DNA from: Prauserella endophytica
GTDB lineage: Bacteria > Actinomycetota > Actinomycetes > Mycobacteriales > Pseudonocardiaceae
Length of the DNA stretch: 64,000 nucleotides
Direction: 5' to 3'
NCBI RefSeq assembly: GCF_005146945.1
Contig: NZ_SWMS01000024.1
Location: 1 to 64,000 of the forward strand
Part shown: one piece after another, positions 6,463-15,531 of the stretch
Layout of the letters: each line of letters opens with the position of its first letter
Numbering within the stretch: position 1 is the stretch's first letter
Notes under the pieces: model-generated
Seen by the model: only the letters and a program-made list of their open reading frames with translations
The model's database searches: none
What the model was told of the DNA's origin: nothing
Position numbers and translations under genes: made by a program

Positions 6463-7221
6463 ATGGCCACGCCCCGGCTGCTGGTGTTCGGCGACTCGCT
6501 TAGCTTTCATGGCCCTGACGGGGGCTGCCCGTCCGACGAGCCCCGCCTGTGGCCGAACGTGGCGGCCCGCGAACTTGGCGGCAGTGCCGATCTCGTCGCC
6601 GGCATCGGCTGGACCGCGCGTGACCTCTGGTGGTCGCTCACCGGGGATCCGAGGGTGTGGGCCGAGCTGCACCGCGCCGACGTGGTGGTGCTGGCGGTCG
6701 GCAGCATGGACACTCTGCCGTCACCACTGCCGACCTACCTGCGCACCGGCCTGCGGTATCTGCGGCCAGACGGGCTGCGTCGCGTGGTCCGCAAGGCCTA
6801 CCTCGCCGCGCAGCCGAGGCTCTCGGTCGCGTTCAGGGGACGTCCGGCCGTGCTCCCGCCGCGGCTGACGGCGCGGTACCTGGACACCTCGGCCTCCGCG
6901 CTGCGCACATTGCGCCCGTCGCTACCGATCGTCGGCTGGCTGCCCTCGGTCCATCGCGCGGCGTCGTACGGCTACGTCCACACGGCACGCGAGGAGACAG
7001 CCGCCGGCATCGCGGCGTGGGGCGCGAAGGCGAGTGTGCCGCTGCTCGACCTGCCCGCCGTCGTCGGCGCGCACGTGCTCGGCGGCCACGGCAACGCCGA
7101 CGGCATGCACTGGGGGTGGGAGGGCCACGAGGCGGTCGGCAGGGCTATGGCGAGCCTGATCGCCCCCCTCTTGGCCGATGCGGGCGCGGCGGCTCCCGCT
7201 CACGGCCGGGCGGGAACGTAG
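6463..7221 (+). CDS. octT: SGNH-family protein, OctT-like octanoyltransferase
   Basis: The 252-aa protein has the SGNH block I VFGDSLSFHG with nucleophile Ser near residue 12, a GxxD-like VLAVGSMDTL, and a C-terminal DGMHWGWEGH with the catalytic Asp/His. It begins 2 bp after the gpgP-like gene. In M. tuberculosis the same position holds Rv2418c (OctT), which octanoylates early MGLP precursors. The assignment here rests on family and position. ATG 6463 is chosen because it follows the previous stop. Confidence 0.72.
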   Translation: MATPRLLVFGDSLSFHGPDGGCPSDEPRLWPNVAARELGGSADLVAGIGWTARDLWWSLTGDPRVWAELHRADVVVLAVGSMDTLPSPLPTYLRTGLRYLRPDGLRRVVRKAYLAAQPRLSVAFRGRPAVLPPRLTARYLDTSASALRTLRPSLPIVGWLPSVHRAASYGYVHTAREETAAGIAAWGAKASVPLLDLPAVVGAHVLGGHGNADGMHWGWEGHEAVGRAMASLIAPLLADAGAAAPAHGRAGT

Positions 7222-7231
7222 GCTGGCGTCC

Positions 7232-8077
7232 GTGCCGGTCGCCGTTGTCACGGACTCCACCGCCCACCTGCCGGAGGGTTTCGCCGAGAGGCACGGGATC
7301 CGCGTGGTCCCGTTGCACGTGCTGATCGACGGCGTCGCCGCACTCGACGGCATCGACGTCGGGCCGGTGGCGCTCGCCGAGGCGCTGGGCCAGCGGCGCA
7401 TCGTGACGACGTCGCGGCCGACCCCATCCGCGTTCGCCGCGACGTTCCGCGCCGCGCTAGACGAGGGAGCCGACACCGTCGTGTCCGTGCACCTGTCGAA
7501 GCGGCTCTCCGGCACCTGGGAGTCCGCGGTGCTGGCCGCGCAGGAGGTGGGGCCGGACCGGGTGCGGGTCGTCGACTCGCGAACTACCGCCATGGGCCTC
7601 GGTTTCGCGGCCCTGCACGCCGCCGCCGCCGCGGCGGACGGAGCGTCCGGCGAGGAGGTCGAGGCGGCGGCGGTCGACGCGGCCGCGCGCTCGGAGACGT
7701 TGTTCGTCGTGGAAACGCTGGAGTACCTGCGGCGAGGCGGGCGGATCGGGCACGCCGCCGCGCTGCTCGGCACCGCGCTCGCCGTCAAGCCGGTGCTGCG
7801 CATGGACGGCGGCGAGATCGTCCCGCTGGAGAAAGTGCGCACGATGAACCGGGCGGTGGGCAGGCTCGTCGATCTGGCGGTACAGGCTGCCGAGGAAAAG
7901 GACATCGCGCTTGCCGTGCACCACCTGGCCTCCCCGGAGCGCGCGGCGGAGCTGGCCACGCGGCTCGACGAGCGGCTGCCGCGGTCCCGTGGCTGCGTGG
8001 TCTCCGAGCTGGGTGCCGTGATCGGTGCGCACACCGGTCCCGGCGTGCTCGGCGTCGTCGTCCAGCGGCCGGAGTGA
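7232..8077 (+). CDS. DegV family fatty-acid-binding protein
   Basis: The 281-aa protein matches DegV domains: VAVVTDSTAHLPEGFAERHG at the N-terminus, TSRPTPSAF, VHLSKRLSGTWESA, and ETLEYLRRGGRIG. DegV (FakB-like) proteins bind a fatty acid in a cleft between two domains; a role in acyl delivery to a FakA-type kinase is known for Firmicutes but unproven here. GTG 7232, 10 bp after the OctT-like gene, is preferred to the longer frame that overlaps it. The order matches Rv2417c. Confidence 0.85.
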   Translation: MPVAVVTDSTAHLPEGFAERHGIRVVPLHVLIDGVAALDGIDVGPVALAEALGQRRIVTTSRPTPSAFAATFRAALDEGADTVVSVHLSKRLSGTWESAVLAAQEVGPDRVRVVDSRTTAMGLGFAALHAAAAAADGASGEEVEAAAVDAAARSETLFVVETLEYLRRGGRIGHAAALLGTALAVKPVLRMDGGEIVPLEKVRTMNRAVGRLVDLAVQAAEEKDIALAVHHLASPERAAELATRLDERLPRSRGCVVSELGAVIGAHTGPGVLGVVVQRPE

Positions 8078-8173
8078 CGCGCGAGGCCGGGACTTGTCCA
8101 CATCACCCGGTCAATCCACAGGCCCCGCGATTCCGCCTGCCGCGCCCAGCTGCTCCTCCCTAGCGTCGAATGT

Positions 8174-9022
8174 GTGTTCGACCAAGCGAAGCTCGGTTCC
8201 AGCGACGCGGAACCACGGCCAGAACCGGAGCTGCGAGCGCAGCCGGGAGCGTCGCGCGTACGGCTGGCTCAGCTGGCCGCACAGGTCACTGTTGAGGAGA
8301 ACGGGCCGCCGGACCGGGTGCCCGCGCAGCCGGGGAAGGCCGGGAGGTTCGTCGAGCGGTGGCTTCCGCCCGGCCTCGCCGGCGCCCCGGCGGGACGGCA
8401 GCGCCGGATCGCACTGATCACCGCTGTCGCGGGGATGGTGCTGGCGGTCGGGCTGACGGTTTTCGTGCTCGGCGGCCGTCCCGAGGCCGAACAGCCGCCG
8501 CCGTTGCCGGTCGCGCGCGCGGCGGGTGCGAGCGCGGGTCCGGCGACGAGCACGGCCGCGGCCGAGCCGCTGGTCGTGAGTGTGGTCGGCAAGGTCAAGG
8601 AGCCTGGCGTCGTCACGGTCGCGGCGGGCTCGCGGGTCGACGATGCCGTCAGGGCCGCGGGTGGTCCGGTGGCCGGTGCCGACCTGCTGAGCGTCAATCT
8701 CGCGCGTCGTCTGGTCGACGGCGAGCAGTTGTACATCGGCATCCCGGTGCCGCCGGGCATGCGGACACCCGCTCCGGCGCCTGCCGCGGGAGTGCCCGGC
8801 ACGGATCCGGGCGGCACCGCGAGCAGCCCGTTGGTCGACCTCAACACGGCGGACCAGGAGCAGCTGGAGAACCTGGACGGGATCGGCGAGGTCACCGCGC
8901 AGCGCATCCTGGAGTGGCGGGCCGAGCACGGCCGGTTCACGGCAATCGAGCAGCTCCGTGATGTCGACGGCATCGGCGAGAAGCGGTTCGAGCAGCTGCG
9001 GGAGCAGGTGCGGGTCGGATGA
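8174..9022 (+). CDS. comEA: ComEA-like helix-hairpin-helix DNA-binding protein
   Basis: The 282-aa protein has a polar N-terminal region (about 70 residues), one membrane helix (about 76-97), a low-complexity Ala/Gly stretch, an SLBB domain (about 135-190; VVSVVGKVKEPGVVTV, GAVxAAGG-like pattern), and C-terminal tandem helix-hairpin-helix motifs (LNTADQEQLENLDGIG, LRDVDGIGEKRFEQL). In competence systems ComEA captures dsDNA at the membrane and hands it to ComEC, whose gene overlaps by ATGA. GTG start. Confidence 0.88.
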   Translation: MFDQAKLGSSDAEPRPEPELRAQPGASRVRLAQLAAQVTVEENGPPDRVPAQPGKAGRFVERWLPPGLAGAPAGRQRRIALITAVAGMVLAVGLTVFVLGGRPEAEQPPPLPVARAAGASAGPATSTAAAEPLVVSVVGKVKEPGVVTVAAGSRVDDAVRAAGGPVAGADLLSVNLARRLVDGEQLYIGIPVPPGMRTPAPAPAAGVPGTDPGGTASSPLVDLNTADQEQLENLDGIGEVTAQRILEWRAEHGRFTAIEQLRDVDGIGEKRFEQLREQVRVG

Positions 9023-11412
9023 CCTCCCTGCTGTCACGTGAGCCGGTCACCGTGGAGCGCCGGCACGACCTGCGTCTGGCGCCCTCCGCCGTGACGGTGT
9101 GGTCGGCCGCGCTGTTCGGGTTGTTGTGGGGATGGTGGGCCTGCCTGGTCATAGGGGCGTTGGGCGCGCTGATCGCGGCCGCCGTCGCCTGGCGCGACGC
9201 GCGAGCCGGACCCGAGGCGGCCCGCCGGTTGCCCGCAGCGGGCGCGCTCCTCGTGTGCGGACTGCTCGCGGCGGGTCCCGTGGCCGTGCGGCTGGCTGGT
9301 GCCGAGCAGGATCCCTTGCGGGAACCGGCGCGAAACGGCAGCGAGGTCACGCTGCGGGCGACCGTCGCGGAACGACCCAAGCCGGTGCGGTCGGCCGGAT
9401 ACGCGGGACGGCAGGGCGGAGCCCGCTCGGTGGTGGTCCCGGTCGACGTCCTCGGCGCGAGCGTGCGCGACCGGCCGGTCGCGTCGACGGGCCGGGTGGT
9501 GCTCATCGCCCCGTTCGCGGAGTGGTCGCGGCTGCTGCCCGGGCAGCAGGTCACCGCGTCCGGCTCGCTCGCCCCAGCCCGGACGGGCGAGCTGACCGTC
9601 GCGGCGGCGTACGTGCGCGGGCCTCCGGAAGCGGTCGGCCCGGCCCCGTGGTGGCAGCGAAGCGCCGAATCGATCCGGGCCGCGCTGCGGGTCGTCTGCT
9701 CGGTGCTGTCCGAGGAGCCAGCGGGTCTGCTGCCGGGCCTCGTCGTGGGTGACACGAGCGCACTGCCCGCACGGGTGGAGCAGGAGTTCCTCGACGCGGG
9801 GATGTCGCATCTCACGGCTGTCAGCGGCGCGAACGTGGCGATCGTGTGCGGTGCCGTGTTGCTGCTGGCCAGGGCGCTGCGGCTGGGGCCGCGACTGTCG
9901 GCGGTCGCCGCCGGGGTGGTGCTGATCGGGTTCGTGGTGCTGGTCGGCTACGAGCCGAGCGTGCTGAGGGCCGGCGTCATGGGAGCGGTCGGGCTGCTCG
10001 CGCTGGTGCTGGGTCGGCAGGGATCCGCCATGCCGGCGCTGGCGGCAGCCGTCTGTGCGCTGGTGCTTTACGACCCGGCGATGGCGGCGAGCATGGGTTT
10101 CGCGCTGTCGGTCGTGGCCACCGCCGGCCTGGTGCTGCTGGCTCCGAGGTGGGCCGAGGCGCTGACCCGCCGTCGGGTGCCCTCGGGGCTGGCCGAGGGG
10201 CTCGCCGTGCCGGTGGCCGCGTTCCTGGTCACCGCGCCGATCATCGCCGGGATGGCCGGTGAGGTCAGCCTCGTGTCCGTGGCCGCGAACCTGCTGGCGG
10301 CGCCGGTGGTCGCGCCGGTGACGGTGCTCGGGGTGCTTGCCGCCGTGCTCGCGGGGCCGTGGCCCGCCGGTGCGGAGGTCCTCGTACACGTCGCGGGCCC
10401 CGGAGTGAGCTGGCTGGTGCTCGTCGGGAGGGAGGCCGCCGGGGTGCCGGGCGCCGTAGTGGGGTGGCCGTCCGGCTGGTGGGGCGGGCTGCTCGCGGCC
10501 GGCATCGCCGGCCTGGTGGTGCTGGCGCTGCGACATCGTCCGGCGCGCATCGCGCTCGCGCTGGCGCTGGCGTCGCTGCTGGTCGTCCTGGTTCCGGTGC
10601 AGGTCGTCGCGCCGGGGTGGCCGCCGAGGGACTGGGCGATGGTCGCGTGCGACGTCGGTCAGGGCGACGGGCTCGTGCTGGCCACCGGTGAGCCCGGCCG
10701 TGCGGTGGTGGTGGACGCGGGGCCCGAGCCGGGACCGCTGGACCGCTGTCTCGACCGGCTCGACGTCGACCGGGTGCCGCTGGTGGTGCTGAGCCATCTC
10801 CACGCCGACCACGTGGGCGGACTCGCGGCGGTGCTCGACGGGCGCTCGGTCGGCGCGGTGGCGGTCGGTCCCGGCCGGACGCCGGGCTGGGCATGGCGGG
10901 AGGTCGCGGCCGAGACGTCGGCCCGGGGCGTTCCCCTGCTCGAACTGAGCGTCGGGGACCGGCTCGAGTGGCCCGCACTGCGGCTCGATGTGGTGGGACC
11001 GCGCTATGTCCCGCGAGACCAGGGGGAGGAGGACGACGGCACGGGGATCAACAACAGTTCCGTGGTCCTGCGCGCGAACACGGCCGCAGGGCGAGCGCTG
11101 CTCACCGGCGACGTCGAGCTGGCTGCCCAGGGCGACCTGCTCAGTGCCGGGGCCGACCTGAGGGCGGAGATCCTGAAGGTGCCGCACCACGGGTCTCGGT
11201 TCACGCTGCCGCAGTTCATGGGTGCGGTGGCACCGAGGGTCGCGCTCGTGAGCGTGGGCGCGGACAACACGTACGGACATCCGAACCGCACGACGCTGAG
11301 CGTGCTGACGAGAGGAGGGGCACTCGTGGCCCGCACGGACACCGGCGGCGACACCGCCGTGGTGCCGGGCGACGACGGACCGGCCGTTGTCAGGAGAGGA
11401 GCGTCGCGATGA
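9019..11412 (+). CDS. comEC: ComEC/Rec2 family DNA uptake channel
   Basis: The 797-aa polytopic protein has an N-terminal helix pair, an OB-like region, and the competence core with LPGLVVGDTSALP and HLTAVSGANVAIV (about 240-280). Many transmembrane segments follow (280-520). The C-terminus is a metallo-beta-lactamase-like domain (about 535-790) with the metal motif LSHLHADHVGG and a later LTGDVE and VPHHGS. It forms the presumed inner-membrane channel for single-stranded DNA. Coupled to comEA by a 4-bp overlap. Competence is not demonstrated for most actinomycetes with these genes. Confidence 0.9.
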   Translation: MTSLLSREPVTVERRHDLRLAPSAVTVWSAALFGLLWGWWACLVIGALGALIAAAVAWRDARAGPEAARRLPAAGALLVCGLLAAGPVAVRLAGAEQDPLREPARNGSEVTLRATVAERPKPVRSAGYAGRQGGARSVVVPVDVLGASVRDRPVASTGRVVLIAPFAEWSRLLPGQQVTASGSLAPARTGELTVAAAYVRGPPEAVGPAPWWQRSAESIRAALRVVCSVLSEEPAGLLPGLVVGDTSALPARVEQEFLDAGMSHLTAVSGANVAIVCGAVLLLARALRLGPRLSAVAAGVVLIGFVVLVGYEPSVLRAGVMGAVGLLALVLGRQGSAMPALAAAVCALVLYDPAMAASMGFALSVVATAGLVLLAPRWAEALTRRRVPSGLAEGLAVPVAAFLVTAPIIAGMAGEVSLVSVAANLLAAPVVAPVTVLGVLAAVLAGPWPAGAEVLVHVAGPGVSWLVLVGREAAGVPGAVVGWPSGWWGGLLAAGIAGLVVLALRHRPARIALALALASLLVVLVPVQVVAPGWPPRDWAMVACDVGQGDGLVLATGEPGRAVVVDAGPEPGPLDRCLDRLDVDRVPLVVLSHLHADHVGGLAAVLDGRSVGAVAVGPGRTPGWAWREVAAETSARGVPLLELSVGDRLEWPALRLDVVGPRYVPRDQGEEDDGTGINNSSVVLRANTAAGRALLTGDVELAAQGDLLSAGADLRAEILKVPHHGSRFTLPQFMGAVAPRVALVSVGADNTYGHPNRTTLSVLTRGGALVARTDTGGDTAVVPGDDGPAVVRRGASR

Positions 11413-11477
11413 CAGAACCACTCTGACTGGCCGTGAATCCGGTTGCCGGAACCGGACGGCCCCGGCACGCTCGCGCC

Positions 11478-12245
11478 ATGATCAATACCGGACTCGGTCA
11501 GAAGGTCGTGCTGGTGACTGGTGGCAGCGGCGGCATCGGCGAGGCGATCAGCCGGGCCTTCGCCGCGCAGGGTGCCCGCGTGGCCGTACACCACCATCCC
11601 GGGGAGGAGGCGCGGTGGGCGCACGTCACCCCGCCCGTAGAGGCCGCGCGCCGGCTAGCCGGGGAACTCGACGATGCGGTCGCGGTGGCGGCCGACCTGG
11701 CCGAGCCGGATGCGGCGGCGCGGTTGTTCGACGAGGTCGAGGCGCGGCTGGGTCCCGTGGACGTGCTCGTGAACAACGCCGCGCACTGCGAAACCCCCGA
11801 CACGGTGGACGCGCTGACGGCGGGCAGCCTCGAGCGGCACTACCGGGTCAACGCGATCGCGCCCGCGCTGCTGATCAGCGAGCTGGCGTGCCGACAGCAG
11901 CCGGACCGGGCAGCGCCGTGCGTCGTGAACATCTCGACCGACGCGGCACGCGCGTTCCCCGGCCAGCTCGGTTACGGCTCGTCCAAGGCCGCGCTGGAAG
12001 GGCTCACGCGCGGCACGGCATTGGACCTCGGCGCGGCCGGGATCAGGGTCAACGCCGTGGCTCCGGGGCCGGTGCAGACGGGCTGGATGGACGAGGACCT
12101 GGTGGCGAAGGTCAAGGAGATCGTGCCACTCGGTCGTCCGGGGAAGCCGGACGACATCGCCGACGCGGTCGTGTTCCTGGCGTCGGAGCAGGCCCGCTGG
12201 ATCACCGGCCAGGTGCTGCAGGTCGCAGGGGGGCACGCCCTGTGA
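11478..12245 (+). CDS. SDR family oxidoreductase
   Basis: The 255-aa classical short-chain dehydrogenase has the cofactor motif TGGSGGIGEA (about residues 13-22), NNAA (about 99), and the active-site Ser followed by YGSSK (Tyr-x-x-x-Lys near 168-172), then the PGPV motif and an AGG end. It most resembles 3-oxoacyl-ACP reductase-type SDRs, but the substrate cannot be read. ATG 11478 is chosen; the longer frame starts in comEC flanking sequence. It stands between comEC and the convergent thrC, an insertion relative to the mycobacterial order. Confidence 0.82.
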   Translation: MINTGLGQKVVLVTGGSGGIGEAISRAFAAQGARVAVHHHPGEEARWAHVTPPVEAARRLAGELDDAVAVAADLAEPDAAARLFDEVEARLGPVDVLVNNAAHCETPDTVDALTAGSLERHYRVNAIAPALLISELACRQQPDRAAPCVVNISTDAARAFPGQLGYGSSKAALEGLTRGTALDLGAAGIRVNAVAPGPVQTGWMDEDLVAKVKEIVPLGRPGKPDDIADAVVFLASEQARWITGQVLQVAGGHAL

Positions 12246-12325
12246 GCCGCGGCCCGTGGCGACTCAGGTGTGCTGTCGGTAGACGTTGGTGCGGGTCGAC
12301 GATCTTGAAATGGGGCGAGCGTCCT

Positions 12326-12373
12326 CCTCTGTCGTGCGAGCCACCACGGTGATCCCGGCCCGCACGGCAGAGG
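12326..12373. terminator. Bidirectional terminator between the SDR gene and thrC
   Basis: Arms CCTCTGTCGTGCG (12326-12338) and CGCACGGCAGAGG (12361-12373) pair over 13 bp with one G-U. They lie in the gap between two convergent genes. Confidence 0.65.
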
Positions 12374-12388
12374 ATTGTCAGAGACGAC

Positions 12389-13645
12389 CTAGCGGCCGAG
12401 GACCTCGTTCACGGCGTCGGCCGACGGGGGCACGGTGGCCTTCGGGCCGATCTTGCCCTCGACGGCGTCCAGCGTCTTGAGGCCGTCGCCGGTGATGAGC
12501 AGCACGGTCTCGGCGTCGGGGTCCAGCCTGCCGGTCTCGATGAGCTTCTTCGCGGTCGCCACGGTGACGCCACCGGCGGTTTCCGTGAAGATGCCCTCGG
12601 TGCGGGCCAGGAGCCGGATGCCCTCGACGACCTCCTCGTCGCTGACGTCCTCGATCGCGCCGCCGGTGCGGTTGACGGTGTCGAGCACGTACGGGCCGTC
12701 GGCGGGGTTGCCGATCGCGAGCGAGCGGGCGATCGTGTCCGGCTTCACCGGCTGCACCACGTCGTGCCCGTTGCGGAACGCGGCCGAGACCGGCGAGCAG
12801 CCGGTGGCCTGTGCCCCGAAGACCTTGTACGGCGACTCGTCGACGAGGCCGAGCTGGCCCAGCTCGCGGAAGCCCTTGTCCACCTTGGTCAGCTGCGAAC
12901 CGGAGGCGATCGGAACGACGATCTGCTCGGGAAGCCGCCAGCCCAGCTGCTCGGCGACCTCGAAGGCGAGGGTCTTGGAGCCCTCGGAGTAGTAGGGGCG
13001 CACGTTGACGTTCACGAAAGCCCAGGTCTCGTGCTCGGCGGCGAGCTGGGTCGCCAGGCGGTTGACGTCGTCATAGTTGCCGTCGACCGCGATCAGGGCG
13101 CCGTCGTAGACGGCCGTGGTGAGGATCTTGGCGCGCTCGAGAGAGGAGGGGATCAGCACGACCGACTGCCAGCCGGCGCGCGCGGCGGCCGCGGCGACCG
13201 CGTTGGCGAGGTTGCCCGTCGAGGGGCAGGCCAGCGTGTCGAAGCCGAACTCGCGGGCAGCGGCCAGCGCGACGGCGACCACGCGGTCCTTGAACGAGTG
13301 GGTGGGATTGCCGGTGTCGTCCTTGACCCAGATGCGCTTGACCCCGAGGGCCTTCGCGAGGCGGTCGGCACGCACCAGCCTGGTACAGCCCGGCTCGGTG
13401 TTGGGGATCTCCTCGACGTTGGAGGGCACCGGCAGCAGCCTCTTGTAGCGCCAGATGTTGCGAGGGCCGGCCTCGATGTCCTCCCGGCGCACGCGGCCGA
13501 AGTCGTAGGCGACCTCGAGCGGCGAGAAGTCCTCGGCGGAGACGAACTCCGGGGCCAGCGGCTGGCGGTGGCCCTCTTCCTTGGACACGAGCTCCACGGC
13601 CGGACCGAGGTCGACGGACTTCGTGGTTTCGAGCGCTGCAGTCAT
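12389..13645 (-). CDS. thrC: Threonine synthase
   Basis: The 418-aa PLP enzyme converts O-phosphohomoserine to threonine. Features: an N-terminal segment with AYDFGRV, RADRLAKALG, the PLP lysine in NPTHSFKDR (about 136-144), ACPSTGNLANAV, a phosphate-binding GSQLTKV region and ETAGGVTVATAKKL. The length suits the large, plant-like class of threonine synthases, some of which are activated by S-adenosylmethionine. ATG 13645 follows GGAAAGGAAC. The gene stands alone and is preceded by a SAM riboswitch (13661-13789), tying its expression to methionine/SAM status. Confidence 0.9.
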   Translation of the reverse strand: MTAALETTKSVDLGPAVELVSKEEGHRQPLAPEFVSAEDFSPLEVAYDFGRVRREDIEAGPRNIWRYKRLLPVPSNVEEIPNTEPGCTRLVRADRLAKALGVKRIWVKDDTGNPTHSFKDRVVAVALAAAREFGFDTLACPSTGNLANAVAAAAARAGWQSVVLIPSSLERAKILTTAVYDGALIAVDGNYDDVNRLATQLAAEHETWAFVNVNVRPYYSEGSKTLAFEVAEQLGWRLPEQIVVPIASGSQLTKVDKGFRELGQLGLVDESPYKVFGAQATGCSPVSAAFRNGHDVVQPVKPDTIARSLAIGNPADGPYVLDTVNRTGGAIEDVSDEEVVEGIRLLARTEGIFTETAGGVTVATAKKLIETGRLDPDAETVLLITGDGLKTLDAVEGKIGPKATVPPSADAVNEVLGR

Positions 13646-13660
13646 CGCGAGGTTCCTTTC

Positions 13661-13789
13661 CTCATCTGCCCCGCTGGCGCGGGTCGGAATTGGCACCGTG
13701 ATCGCCAGCTACCTCGCGGAATCGAGATGACAGGCTGACGCCGGTTGCCGGGGCTTCATCGGGCCGTTCCCTCTGCCCCTCTGGATGAG
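13661..13789 (-). promoter_or_regulatory. SAM-I (S-box) riboswitch upstream of thrC
   Basis: Read on the minus strand, P1 is CUCAUC (13789-13784) pairing with GAUGAG (13666-13661). Between lie the conserved core pieces CCAGAGGGGCAGAGGGAACG, GGCCCGAUGAAGCCCCGGC, AACC, GGUGCCAAUUCC, and a P4-like hairpin (CCCGC-GCCA-GCGGG) before CAGAUGAG, all in S-box order. The Shine-Dalgarno sequence GAAAGGA begins right after the 3' strand of P1. No terminator hairpin separates it from ATG 13645, so control is probably at translation initiation. Confidence 0.85.
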
Positions 13790-13904
13790 CGGTATTCGGT
13801 TGTCCGTGGGCGGAATCCGCCCGACGTCGTGAGGAAGCCTACGTCATCGGGATCAGTTCGTGCCACGGCTGTGCGGGTTACGTCACCGTGGCAGGATCGG
13901 CAGC

Positions 13905-14885
13905 GTGACCGCGCCAGCCACCACGCCCGCACCACTGCAGCTCGTGCTCGGGGACGAGGAACTGCTCGTCGAACGCGCGGTGCGAGCCGCGCTGGACTCG
14001 GCGCGGCTGGCCGACGCGACGGCGGAGCTGACGCGCGTCCGGGTGTCCGAACTCACACCACCACAGCTCGCCGAGCTGGTCAGCCCTTCGCTGTTCAGCG
14101 AGGGCCGCGTGATCGTCATCGAGGGCGCGCAGGACGTCTCGCAGGAGATCTCCGACGCGATCCTGTCCTACGTGCGCATGCCCGCCGACGGCATCGTGCT
14201 CGTCGTGGTCCACACCGGTGGTGGGCGGAGCAAGGCGGCCAAGGCGCTGCCGGGTGCGCTCAAGAAGGCGGGCGCTGCCGTCATCGAGTGCGACAAGATC
14301 ACCAAGCCCGCCGAGCGGGAAGCCTTCGTGCGCAACGAGGTTCGGCGGGCGGGCGGACGGATCGACGCGCCAGGGGTGGTCGCGCTCATCGACGCGGTCG
14401 GCTCCGACCTGCGGGAGCTCGCCTCGGCCGCCGCGCAGCTCGTGGCCGATTCCGGCGGCAGCGTCGACGAGGAGGCCGTGCGGCGGTATCACCGCGGCCG
14501 GGCCGACGTCACCGGGTTCATGGTCGCCGAGAAGGCCGTCGCCGGAGACCGCGCCGCCGCGCTCGAGTCGGTGCGGTGGGCGCAGCAGATCGGGGTGCCG
14601 CACGTGCTGGTGGCCGACGCGCTGGCCGACGCGGTCCGCACGATCGCCAGGGTGTCCGCGGCGGGCCGGGGCAACCCGAACCAGATGGCGGGCGAGCTGG
14701 GGATGCCGCCCTGGAAGATCCGCAAGGCGCAGGGCCAGTCGCGCGGCTGGAACTCGGGTTCGCTCGCCGAGGCCATGCGCATCGTCGCCCGCGTGAACGC
14801 CGAGGTGAAGGGCGCCGCGGCCGATCCGGACTACGCGATCGAGCGTGCCGTGCTGGACCTCATCGCCGCGAAGCAACGCCGCTAG
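13905..14885 (+). CDS. holA: DNA polymerase III delta subunit
   Basis: The 326-aa clamp-loader delta subunit has the HolA pattern: LVLGDEELLVERAV at the N-terminus, VIVIEGAQDVSQEI, the Lys-rich GGGRSKAAKAL, then a helical C-terminal collar domain with GELGMPPWKIRKAQGQSRGW and an AEVKGAA segment. It opens the sliding clamp in the replicative polymerase. GTG 13905 is preferred because family members begin just before the nucleotide-fold strand LQLVLGDEE. It is convergent with rpsT, as in mycobacteria. Confidence 0.9.
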   Translation: MTAPATTPAPLQLVLGDEELLVERAVRAALDSARLADATAELTRVRVSELTPPQLAELVSPSLFSEGRVIVIEGAQDVSQEISDAILSYVRMPADGIVLVVVHTGGGRSKAAKALPGALKKAGAAVIECDKITKPAEREAFVRNEVRRAGGRIDAPGVVALIDAVGSDLRELASAAAQLVADSGGSVDEEAVRRYHRGRADVTGFMVAEKAVAGDRAAALESVRWAQQIGVPHVLVADALADAVRTIARVSAAGRGNPNQMAGELGMPPWKIRKAQGQSRGWNSGSLAEAMRIVARVNAEVKGAAADPDYAIERAVLDLIAAKQRR

Positions 14886-14996
14886 GCGACGCGCCCCAGC
14901 GCCACCTTTGGTGCGCTCGGGGCACCGCCCGTCTCCCACACCCCCAACGGAGACGCTGCGCCATAGGGGACTTTCGGCGAACACGCGCCGACAACG

Positions 14997-15035
14997 GCGA
15001 AGCCCCCGGAGACCGTTGGTCACCGGGGGCTTCGC
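14997..15035. terminator. Bidirectional terminator between holA and rpsT
   Basis: Perfect 13-bp arms GCGAAGCCCCCGG (14997-15009) and CCGGGGGCTTCGC (15023-15035) with a 13-nt loop lie between convergent genes, 18 bp beyond the rpsT stop. Confidence 0.85.
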
Positions 15036-15053
15036 GACAGCTTGTCGGCAGGC

Positions 15054-15314
15054 TCAGAGCTTGTTGGCGCGCTGGGCCATCGCGGACTTCTTGTTCGCGG
15101 CCTGGTTCTTGTGGATCACGCCCTTGCTGGCAGCCTTGTCCAGCTTGCGCGCGGCCTCTCGCTGCAGCTCGATGGCCTTGTCCTTGTCACCGGCGTCAGC
15201 GGCCTCGCGGAACTTGCGGATCGCGGTCTTCACCGCCGACTTGACCGACTGGTTGCGCTGGCGCGCCTTCTCGTTGGTCTTGATGCGCTTGATCTGGGAC
15301 TTGATGTTGGCCAC
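15054..15314 (-). CDS. rpsT: 30S ribosomal protein bS20
   Basis: The 86-aa basic protein begins (M)[20 protein letters not shown], the S20 signature, and continues with the long helices [14 protein letters not shown] and [15 protein letters not shown]. It binds 16S rRNA in the 30S body. GTG 15314 is used because S20 proteins start at this point; the open frame further upstream is untranslated leader, which contains a small hairpin (CCCGGTG/CACCGGG at 15368-15384). Confidence 0.95.
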   Translation of the reverse strand: MANIKSQIKRIKTNEKARQRNQSVKSAVKTAIRKFREAADAGDKDKAIELQREAARKLDKAASKGVIHKNQAANKKSAMAQRANKL

Positions 15315-15531
15315 GCGGGCGCTCCTCACATCGTTCGGCGGGATTGTCGTTGTCGCGTTCTCGTGGCCCCGGTGACTCACCGGGCTTCCTCCCTGGCGGA
15401 ATGCCACACGGCAACGGCTGAACAGCATAACAACGGGTCACCGCGGGACCTCGGCCAGGTCGGTTACCTGGGCTCGCAGTGCCTGGGGTTTCGCCGTCTC
15501 CCCGCTGGCGCAGGCTCGCGCACAACCAGGG

